A stretch of 5,441 nt of DNA, from assembly GCA_027008885.1 (NCBI GenBank), contig JALVDQ010000025.1, forward strand, positions 1 to 5,441, given 5' to 3'. Positions 1 to 5,441 of this stretch are shown here, one piece after another. Each line of letters opens with the position of its first letter. Position 1 is the stretch's first letter. Origin of the DNA: Thiotrichaceae bacterium. GTDB taxonomy: Bacteria > Pseudomonadota > Gammaproteobacteria > Thiotrichales > Thiotrichaceae. A program made the translations under genes and the position numbers. The notes beneath the pieces were generated by a model that was given only the letters and a program-made list of their open reading frames with translations, was not told the origin of the DNA and made no database searches.

Positions 1-1472
1 CTTATATCACCGTCAAAATAGCCATGCCCCTTGCTGCTACCTGCACCTAATGCCAGTCTGCCCTGAACCAGATCGTCCAGAGTTAGCTTTAGTGCCTGCT
101 TGTATTTATGCAGTGGGATTTTATGTTCCGTGTTTTTGTTCTTAATACTCTGTTCAATCAGTTCAAAACGGGCTTTATCAATCACCAGCCGCAGGGTAAA
201 CGGTTTATCCATTCGCCACAGCAGTTCTTCCATATACAGTGCCTTGTCACGCACACCGCCAGTATAACGATCCAGACTATTGTGGGTAAGATGCACGACT
301 TTATGCTCTCTGGGATCGTATTTAATATATAAATCGCTAATAAAAATCAGCCCTGCCTGACCAGATTCTTCACCGTTTTTATCCTGCCTTTCACTGCCAA
401 ACAGGAGGTTTTCAGGAATGCTCATCTGATCAAAATTATCGGCATCCCGATAACGCCCAATGAGGCGATTAAGATGATATTTCACGCGGTGATTTAACGC
501 CCCCTTAACGCTACTACCGGGGATAACAATATGCCTTGGCGAGAAATTTGCCGGGTTTTGCTCCCAGTCAATCACAGGTTCAAGCAGTGGCGTGGCATCG
601 GGTGATTTTCCTGAAGCTTTGAGCGGTTCGCCCGCCTGACCAAAACGCCAGAAATCTTCGGCTCTGAGGCTGATTTTCGCAACAATGCGCTGCTCTTCCA
701 GTTCCTCCTGCTTTGGGCTTTCTGACTTAGCCAGTTGAGTGTAATCATTCAGCGCAAAACCCAGTTTTTGATAGCGTTGATAATCTGCCTGATAGCTGTC
801 TTGCTGGCTATTGTCCCCCAGATTAAAACTGCCACTGTGCAATTCATTGCATTCAAAAAGCCCCAGACCACTACGAGTTGATGCGCCGATATAAAGTGGT
901 TGCTGAATCAGTGAAAGTATCTGTTTCCAGTCTGAGTCCTGCTTTTTTTCTTCGTCAGTGTCAGACCAATAGCTTATTTCAAAGCTGAAACGACAACCTG
1001 CGGGGATAATGGTGATATCAAATTTGGCGCCATCCTCAGCCACGCCTTTTTCACTGATTTTCACTCTTTCACGGTGCATGGCATGTTCCTGACTCAAAAA
1101 TTTGAGCAGTGGATCATTCTTTATACGCCTCTGATCCAGCACCAGACCTTCAACCGGCGTGTTGGTGCTGTCATGGATACAGCCCCATGAAACATGCAGT
1201 CTTGAAATAGCGGTTTTATCACTATTTTGTTCTACATAGCCAAAAATACGCTTTACGCTTGCTTCTGCCTGATCTGTTTCTGCCAGAGCAGAACGCAGAT
1301 TGTGACGTAACACACCCGCAAGCGATGTGCCTGGTATTGCGGGCAAATTGTTTGCATCTTTGACAATCAGCGTATCAAATGCGCCATCACTGATGCCACT
1401 GTTAATGGAAACGGCGGTTTTTGCTTCAAGCACAAAACGTGCAATATGAAAATAGCTTAGTTTCGGGATCAT
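1..1472 (-). CDS. Tandem Cas7-like RAMP fusion (Cas7-2x-like), 3' end outside window
   Basis: An open frame of 490 codons runs from the ATG at 1472 to the window edge without a stop. It contains two Cas7/Csm3-type domains in one chain. Domain 1 (about 1-215) has DGAFDTLIVKD (29-39), the helix-start motif NLPAIPGTSLAGVLR (42-56) and the loop IGASTRSGLGLFE (195-207). Asp33 is six residues before Asp39, matching the Csm3 catalytic Asp spacing. Domain 2 (about 262 onward) has IVIPGSSVKGALNHR (315-329), the thumb-type motif LDRYTGGVRDKALY (400-413) and the loop LGAGSSKGHGYFDGD (475-489). Its Asp candidate is less clear (Asp292 or Asp302). Residues about 216-260 form a polar Gln/Ser/Glu-rich linker. 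The glycine-rich loop normally lies near the end of a RAMP domain, so little of domain 2 may be missing, though a further domain cannot be excluded. Such a fusion would fill two adjacent backbone positions with one polypeptide. The start has a GGGGAG site eight bases upstream. Confidence 0.88.
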   Translation of the reverse strand, partial: MIPKLSYFHIARFVLEAKTAVSINSGISDGAFDTLIVKDANNLPAIPGTSLAGVLRHNLRSALAETDQAEASVKRIFGYVEQNSDKTAISRLHVSWGCIHDSTNTPVEGLVLDQRRIKNDPLLKFLSQEHAMHRERVKISEKGVAEDGAKFDITIIPAGCRFSFEISYWSDTDEEKKQDSDWKQILSLIQQPLYIGASTRSGLGLFECNELHSGSFNLGDNSQQDSYQADYQRYQKLGFALNDYTQLAKSESPKQEELEEQRIVAKISLRAEDFWRFGQAGEPLKASGKSPDATPLLEPVIDWEQNPANFSPRHIVIPGSSVKGALNHRVKYHLNRLIGRYRDADNFDQMSIPENLLFGSERQDKNGEESGQAGLIFISDLYIKYDPREHKVVHLTHNSLDRYTGGVRDKALYMEELLWRMDKPFTLRLVIDKARFELIEQSIKNKNTEHKIPLHKYKQALKLTLDDLVQGRLALGAGSSKGHGYFDGDI

Positions 1473-3133
1473 AATCTTTGCTCCCCTGTTTGCTGTTCTT
1501 GCGGCTCTGGCTGTTCCTGTTGTTCCGGAGACGCTACCTTACGAATTTGTCTGACAATATCAGTTGCTTTTTTCGCCAGAAGTATGGCAACCATGCTGGG
1601 CTGTTGTACTGTTTTATCTCTTAGCGTGTCATACAGCCACTTTCTGAAAGTGAGTTCACGATTATTATTGTCAAACGTAATCACCCGCCATGCTTCATCG
1701 TTCTGTTTGCAGATGGTGTCCTGCATCTTGTCATCTTTATTGCTGACATTGCCAAACAACCGGGTTAAAAGTTTCTGTTTGTCTTTTTCAAATTGATACT
1801 GTTTGCCTGCCTCAACAATGCGTGACCACTGGCTTGCTGATGGCCCCAAATCCAGCTTAAAGTCAACCGCAGCGTAGGCATAGGCGCGTTGATAAAGTTT
1901 CTTTAACTCTTGCGCTTTCTGTTCAGCGTATTCACGGTCTTTTCTGCTTGCCTTGCTGCTCTGGTGAAGCTGGCTTAAAAAGCGTGCCAGTGAATCTCTG
2001 GGCATATCGGGAGATTGCGCCCGAGAGGGTTTTATCTCAGCCAGTGCAACAGGCTTTTCAGTTTCCAGCAAAGGATGTTGAATGGCAATCTGACCCAGAC
2101 CCGCTTCACGATAAATGCCGATGCCACGCTGTAATTCATTTTGTTGCTGTACGCTTAATTCTTCGCCTGGCTTCAGGCTTAAAACACTGCCTTTTTCGAT
2201 TACCTGACGTTCAAGATCAAACTTTCTGCGTTTGCTATTGTAAGGGCTATAACGTCGAAAACGTAGCTGGCTTTTATCCCAGAGAATAGTGGCTGATTCA
2301 AGACCGGGGATTTTCAGGGTAGCAGCCGTTACAGGAACTCCATATTGATCCAGCAAGGCGCAATCAGACAAGAACCAGAGCGTAATTTCAGTATCGCTTG
2401 CGATTGCTACTGGCTGATGCTGCTCTGAACTGGATTCCTGCTCGCTTATTTCACACTTGACCGCACCGTATTGCGCAGTGCGTGAGCGACCCAGAAACAG
2501 CTCGCCGCTTAGTGCATCAAGCACGCGGTCAATGCTATTTTGATCAATTCCGGCTGGTTTGTTGTCATCATTGTCTGAGTCGAGATCAATGTCAAAATCA
2601 AGATAGGCACTAAAGCACTGTCCTGCCTGTATTGCCTGATAGCCAAACAGTTGTGATTTGGCTGCCGTTGCGGTTTCAGGGTTAATCGCAGTTTTCATGC
2701 GCAGACTGGTTTCTGGCTGGATTAGCTCCAGTGCATCGGTGATATAACCCTGACGCAACTGTTTTGGCTGCTTGCCTTTGGGCATTGCGGTTTTTGCCAA
2801 ATTCAGAATATTCCCTGCAATAAGCCTATGCCGCTGAATATCAACAAGCTGGCTGCTTTCCCTGCCTTTTACGCCATGCCATGCAAATGGCACGGGAAGG
2901 CTTTTTTCACCACTGATCGAGAGCGGATAAGCATTGCCAAAGCGCACCTTGCCTGAATGAAAAACATCAAAAGCGGCACTTCCCAGTTGTTGGTAAATTT
3001 TGCTGGCACAAGCCCCCAAAAGCGTAATTCCGGGAATATAGTCGAGTGAGCGATGTCCTCCCTCACTGGCAGCCCGCTCGCTAAAAATGCCGTCTTCCAG
3101 CAAAGTCAGGGTGAGTTGATAGCGTTTTATCAT
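1469..3133 (-). CDS. csx10: Csx10-family (Cas5-like) RAMP protein with a long helical C-terminal extension
   Basis: This 554-residue protein looks like Csx10, the Cas5-type subunit marking subtype III-D, expected to hold the crRNA 5' handle. The first RAMP half (about 1-232) has SLDYIPGITLLGACA (29-43) and the glycine-rich loop LFLGRSRTAQYG (212-223). A second half (about 247-355) has the basic stretch RFRRYSPYNSKRRKF (291-305) and a second loop GIGIYREAGLGQIA (337-350). Residues about 375-533 are charged, helical-looking sequence without RAMP motifs, longer than I expect for Csx10 (recalled as roughly 400-460 residues). This could be a fused Cas11 small subunit, as in Cas7-Cas5-Cas11 fusions of III-D variants. 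No Asp occupies the Csm3 catalytic position, so this subunit is probably not a nuclease. An acidic stretch (179-190) and a Gln/Glu/Pro-repeat tail (537-548) are odd features. Start and stop both form 4-base ATGA overlaps with the neighbours, suggesting translational coupling. Confidence 0.82.
   Translation of the reverse strand: MIKRYQLTLTLLEDGIFSERAASEGGHRSLDYIPGITLLGACASKIYQQLGSAAFDVFHSGKVRFGNAYPLSISGEKSLPVPFAWHGVKGRESSQLVDIQRHRLIAGNILNLAKTAMPKGKQPKQLRQGYITDALELIQPETSLRMKTAINPETATAAKSQLFGYQAIQAGQCFSAYLDFDIDLDSDNDDNKPAGIDQNSIDRVLDALSGELFLGRSRTAQYGAVKCEISEQESSSEQHQPVAIASDTEITLWFLSDCALLDQYGVPVTAATLKIPGLESATILWDKSQLRFRRYSPYNSKRRKFDLERQVIEKGSVLSLKPGEELSVQQQNELQRGIGIYREAGLGQIAIQHPLLETEKPVALAEIKPSRAQSPDMPRDSLARFLSQLHQSSKASRKDREYAEQKAQELKKLYQRAYAYAAVDFKLDLGPSASQWSRIVEAGKQYQFEKDKQKLLTRLFGNVSNKDDKMQDTICKQNDEAWRVITFDNNNRELTFRKWLYDTLRDKTVQQPSMVAILLAKKATDIVRQIRKVASPEQQEQPEPQEQQTGEQRL
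1481..1486 (-). promoter_or_regulatory. Ribosome binding site of the tandem Cas7-like gene
   Basis: GGGGAG lies eight bases upstream of the ATG at 1472, inside the final codons of csx10, and supports that start. It directly follows the Gln/Glu/Pro repeat tail. Confidence 0.65.
1490..1525 (-). repeat. Four imperfect 9-base repeats coding a Gln/Glu/Pro tail
   Basis: The units GAACAACAG, GAACAGCCA, GAGCCGCAA and GAACAGCAA encode EQQ, EQP, EPQ and EQQ at residues 537-548 of the Csx10-like protein, just after its helical extension and six residues before its end. The tail is likely disordered. Confidence 0.75.
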
Positions 3134-3897
3134 GCCTTTACCTCGCTCTTTGCATCGTTCTTTGCATTGCTCTTAACATCGCTCCTTGAAACATCTGTTT
3201 GCAAACTCAGTTGCGCCCGCCCAAAACCACGGGTACGATGCCCGCCAACAGCACGAATGAGTGGCAAACTGCGTAACAGAACCTCTTGCCAGAGGTTTTT
3301 GTATGCGTCATTGCCAATGTCATTGCCAGCATCATTAACAACATCATCGCCGCGCCAGCTAATCGTGGCAAACAAAGTGACGGGAATCGCCATTTCCATG
3401 CCACGCAGACTGTTCTTTTTAGCAACCCCTGTGGAATACTGGATCGCGGTTGAATAAAAGTCACGGAATAGTTCCTGACGTAATGCCTCCTGTTCTGTAT
3501 GCCCCAGCCATGCCTGCATTTCTGCGGAAAAAGTGGCATCTGAAAAGCGCAGAATACCCGCCTGTGTATAGTCACGCGCCAGTGTTTCAGAGGCTTTATC
3601 AGCCTCGTCGGTTTGATAGCTTTTTGAGCCAAAAAGCTTTTCAGTCAGGCTGTTTTCCGCGTTTTCTGCTGAAGCAGCCGTTATATCAAGACTTTCTTTC
3701 AGGTCATCCAGCCTGTTCCAGCATTCCAGACGGTTAACCGCATCACGAAACAGCCCCTTGAGCATTTTGCCTGAAACAAAGGGCAAGCCATAACGATCAC
3801 GCTCGACCAGTGCGTCAAGATGACTACCGCTGCCTTTACCCGTGCCGGGGTGCCAGTAACTGCTGATATTGATTTCTAGTGTGGCTTTAGTTTGCAT
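3130..3897 (-). CDS. Cas7/Csm3-like RAMP protein, single domain
   Basis: This 255-residue protein is a RAMP-superfamily Cas7-type subunit, expected to bind crRNA in the backbone of the complex. The N-terminal region reads GSGSHLDALVERD (22-34) followed by GLPFVSGKMLKGLFR (37-51), the usual RAMP helix-start motif. Asp28 sits six residues before Asp34, the same spacing as the catalytic Asp of Csm3 (IDxPVIxD), so target RNA cleavage is plausible. A thumb-like motif STGVAKKNSLRGME lies at 155-168, and the glycine-rich loop AVGGHRTRGFGRA is at 216-228. Two low-complexity parts stand out: an Asn-Asp-Gly linker (188-197) and a Lys-rich tail of four related tetrapeptides (239-254). The ATG lies inside the end of cas10 and has a good AGGGAG site six bases upstream; the stop overlaps the next ATG as ATGA. 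The RAMP assignment is firm; its exact position in the complex is inferred. Confidence 0.88.
   Translation of the reverse strand: MQTKATLEINISSYWHPGTGKGSGSHLDALVERDRYGLPFVSGKMLKGLFRDAVNRLECWNRLDDLKESLDITAASAENAENSLTEKLFGSKSYQTDEADKASETLARDYTQAGILRFSDATFSAEMQAWLGHTEQEALRQELFRDFYSTAIQYSTGVAKKNSLRGMEMAIPVTLFATISWRGDDVVNDAGNDIGNDAYKNLWQEVLLRSLPLIRAVGGHRTRGFGRAQLSLQTDVSRSDVKSNAKNDAKSEVKA
3136..3183 (-). repeat. Four imperfect 12-base tandem repeats coding a Lys-rich tail
   Basis: The units AGCGATGTTAAG, AGCAATGCAAAG, AACGATGCAAAG and AGCGAGGTAAAG are consecutive and in frame. They encode SDVK, SNAK, NDAK and SEVK at residues 239-254 of the single-domain Cas7-like protein, after its last RAMP motif. 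The tail is probably disordered and mixed-charge. The repeat ends one codon before the stop. Confidence 0.85.
3141..3144 (-). promoter_or_regulatory. Ribosome binding site of csx10, embedded in a coding repeat
   Basis: GAGG lies seven bases before the ATG at 3133. It falls in the fourth copy of the 12-base repeat that encodes the tail of the upstream gene. The other copies read AAGAGCGATG, AAGAGCAATG and AAGAACGATG, so this copy differs by carrying GAGG. The site supports the chosen start at the ATGA overlap. Confidence 0.6.
3307..3336 (-). repeat. In-frame 12-base repeat coding an Asn-Asp-Gly linker
   Basis: The pattern AAT-GAY-NNY-GGC occurs twice and is followed by a third AAT-GAC, giving NDAG, NDIG, ND at residues 188-197 of the single-domain Cas7-like protein. 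It lies between the thumb-like motif and the glycine-rich loop, so it probably lengthens a surface loop. Confidence 0.7.
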
Positions 3898-5441
3898 GTG
3901 TTTCTCCCTCGGCTGCCATCCAGTTAATCAGGTCACCAATAAAAGTTTCTTTGCTGATAACCGCGCTGTTTGTTTCTTCATCCTCATCCAAATTCCTGAA
4001 TGGCATATCCCCAGCTTGCCACTGCCCGTCAAATAAAGTGGAAACATGGTAATTAAATTTTTCCAGAATCTGTTGACGTTTGGAGTCTGATTTCATGCCT
4101 TTTTCCCAGCGTCGCCAAACCTCTTCGGCTTCATTTGGATCAGAACGCAGCAGGGTCAGAAAATGACGTGTAGGGCCTTTTGACATTTCTTCTTTTTGAA
4201 ATAGCTCCTTGATTGACTTTAAGGTATCAAATGCGGGCAGCTCACGGGCAAATTCACCCACACCATAAGCACCCAGGGTTAGACTGAGTATCTTATTGCT
4301 GTCTTTTAGCTTAACGCTGAGTTCACGCTCCTTGGCAAAGCTGTAATCATCAATAAAACTGCTGGTCACACGGTGAAATACCAGACTGCCGGGAATATAC
4401 TCTTTGCCTGCTTTTTGTTTGAGTGCCCGGGAAGCCGTTTTTGCCGCTGAACAGAGGCTTTCTGCAAGTGCATAACCCAGTGAAAACGGCTGATTTGCCT
4501 TTAACAGTGTAATGCCTGCACAGGCAGTCATTAATTTGGGAATAACAGGATAATCGTTATGCAGTTGCTCCAGTTCCTGTTTGGTTTTCTTTTCAAAAGA
4601 CTCAATAAAGTCCCGCGCAAACTGCAAGGCATAATCACCACGCACAATAACGGTGAGATCATCCCCACCCAGAATCAGGGGTCTAACTGGCAACCTTATT
4701 GTTTCTTTACTGTCCTCGCTACTGTCCTTGCTGTTTTGCCATTCTTCAAGGCAAGCCTTCTTAATCGGCTCCAGTGCTTCCTGCGCTGCCAGCCGGGTTG
4801 CCTTGTCAATTTTTTGTGATAAATCAAAGAAAACTTTGGCGTATTCCTCTGCATCCAGATCCTCACCCAGTTTTAAAAGCACCTCGCCAAGACCATTACC
4901 ATCGGCATGAATAATGCCAATGCTGCGATTACCATTCTTAAAAGGGAAAGAACTTTGCGCTTCTTTTTTATCTGGCTCAGGCTCCAGATTTCGGGGAAAA
5001 ACAAATTCAGGGCTGGAATTATTATCGGGTAAAAACTTCTTGCTCAGTGCCTCACCTTTGGCATATTTGTCTTTGCGTTTTTCAACAGAAGCCGCATCCA
5101 GCCAGATAAAGCCCGCCTGCTCCTTTGCCTTTTTAATTACCGGCATCCCCGTGCGCGGACTTCGCCGCACCAGTGGTGTCGCCTCTGGCAAGCCGGCTTG
5201 AGGCTGGTTTCTCATTTCACGCAGCCTTGTTTTAGCCGTTTCAATCGCCTTTTTCCCGGTATCACCATGAGCAATGGCATGATTAAACTCAAGCCCCGGG
5301 GCAAGCTCATTAACCACAAATGTCCAGATATTCATTAAGGCTTTAGCATTGTCATAAGCCTTTTCACCAGAAAACAACAAATAAAACGCACCACCACCGC
5401 GACGCGAAAACACATAATCGTCAGAGTGTCGAAGGTTTAAA
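3887..5441 (-). CDS. cas10: Cas10 large subunit of a type III CRISPR effector (5' end outside window)
   Basis: This is the signature subunit of type III CRISPR complexes. In the family, palm 2 makes cyclic oligoadenylate from ATP when target RNA is bound. Residue numbers here count from the GTG at 5413, but the frame stays open for nine further codons to the window edge, so that GTG is probably internal and the N-terminus (rest of palm 1 and any HD nuclease domain) is missing. Visible parts in order: the palm 1 motif RRGGGAFYLLFSG (about 4-16); a linker at about 60-160 where Cas10 proteins often carry a zinc ribbon, here without any cysteine; the palm 2 metal-binding motif HADGNGLGE (169-177); GGDD at 249-252 (bases 4658-4669); and a helical C-terminal domain (about 395-508). 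GGDD is intact, so cyclase activity is predicted. The last codons overlap the next gene by 11 bases. The Cas10 call is very safe; the subtype rests on the neighbours. Confidence 0.95.
   Translation of the reverse strand, partial: LNLRHSDDYVFSRRGGGAFYLLFSGEKAYDNAKALMNIWTFVVNELAPGLEFNHAIAHGDTGKKAIETAKTRLREMRNQPQAGLPEATPLVRRSPRTGMPVIKKAKEQAGFIWLDAASVEKRKDKYAKGEALSKKFLPDNNSSPEFVFPRNLEPEPDKKEAQSSFPFKNGNRSIGIIHADGNGLGEVLLKLGEDLDAEEYAKVFFDLSQKIDKATRLAAQEALEPIKKACLEEWQNSKDSSEDSKETIRLPVRPLILGGDDLTVIVRGDYALQFARDFIESFEKKTKQELEQLHNDYPVIPKLMTACAGITLLKANQPFSLGYALAESLCSAAKTASRALKQKAGKEYIPGSLVFHRVTSSFIDDYSFAKERELSVKLKDSNKILSLTLGAYGVGEFARELPAFDTLKSIKELFQKEEMSKGPTRHFLTLLRSDPNEAEEVWRRWEKGMKSDSKRQQILEKFNYHVSTLFDGQWQAGDMPFRNLDEDEETNSAVISKETFIGDLINWMAAEGETHAN
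3904..3909 (-). promoter_or_regulatory. Ribosome binding site of the single-domain Cas7-like gene
   Basis: AGGGAG lies six bases upstream of the ATG at 3897, inside the last codons of cas10. It supports this start, and with the 11-base overlap it suggests coupled translation of the two genes. Confidence 0.7.
4709..4732 (-). repeat. Two-copy 12-base tandem duplication in Cas10 palm 2
   Basis: AGCAAGGACAGT is followed directly by AGCGAGGACAGT, one mismatch apart, encoding SKDS then SEDS (residues 228-235 counted from the GTG at 5413). It lies in a polar loop about 14 residues before the GGDD motif. Confidence 0.7.

Noticed and set aside
108..332. Plus-strand open frame of 74 codons
   Set aside because: It lies wholly antisense to the second Cas7 domain of the minus-strand fusion, has no clear ribosome binding site, and its protein shows no recognisable motif.
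1948..2289. Plus-strand open frame of 113 codons
   Set aside because: It is antisense to the well-supported Csx10-like gene and has no recognisable domain; it is best explained as a shadow frame.
3136..3183. The tandem repeats as a CRISPR array
   Set aside because: The units are 12 bases, contiguous, in frame within a coding sequence and without spacers.
3053..3457. Plus-strand open frame of 134 codons with a hydrophobic stretch
   Set aside because: The hydrophobic Leu/Phe/Ala/Ser run is the reverse complement of the Lys-rich 12-base repeat tail, so it is a by-product of the minus-strand repeat.
3207..3632. Second minus-strand frame of 141 codons inside the single-domain Cas7-like gene
   Set aside because: It is out of frame with a protein that has clear RAMP motifs throughout, and its Met/Leu/Ala run comes from reading the 12-base repeat in another frame.
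5411..5413. GTG at 5413 as the true Cas10 start
   Set aside because: The same frame stays open to the window edge, the conserved palm 1 motif begins only a few codons later, and Cas10 proteins have a much longer N-terminus, so the gene almost certainly starts outside the window.

Overview
The window is a dense stretch of one type III CRISPR-Cas effector operon, read entirely on the minus strand. It holds four cas genes: a cas10 cut at its 5' end by the right window edge, a single-domain Cas7-like RAMP gene, a long Csx10-family gene, and a gene for two fused Cas7-like RAMP domains cut by the left edge. The genes overlap by 11, 4 and 4 bases. No intergenic gap, promoter, terminator, RNA gene, mobile element or CRISPR array is visible. 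Open frames on the plus strand all lie antisense to these genes and look like shadows.

Layout in transcription order, right to left. Cas10 (3887-5441) enters in the palm 1 domain and carries an intact GGDD polymerase/cyclase motif in palm 2. A 255-residue Cas7/Csm3-like protein (3130-3897) follows. Next is a 554-residue protein (1469-3133) with two RAMP-like halves of Csx10/Cas5 type and an extra helical C-terminus that could be a fused Cas11 small subunit. Last is a protein of more than 490 residues (1-1472) with two complete-looking Cas7 domains in tandem (Cas7-2x-like).

This content (Cas10, a lone Cas7, a Csx10-like fusion, a double Cas7) fits subtype III-D best and recalls the fused-subunit III-D variants. 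In such a complex the Cas7 domains would form the crRNA-binding backbone and cut target RNA, Csx10 would cap the crRNA 5' end, and Cas10 would make cyclic oligoadenylate when target RNA is bound. The two clearest Cas7 domains each have an Asp at the position of the Csm3 catalytic Asp, and Cas10 keeps GGDD, so both activities are predicted to be intact. The Cas6, adaptation genes, array and any cyclic-nucleotide-activated effector must lie outside the window.

The host is a bacterium that uses Shine-Dalgarno sites, with moderate GC content. The codon use and style suggest a proteobacterium, perhaps a gammaproteobacterium, but this is weakly supported. An unusual feature is short in-frame tandem repeats of 9 or 12 bases in linkers and tails of three of the four genes; one of these repeats also supplies the ribosome binding site of the next gene.
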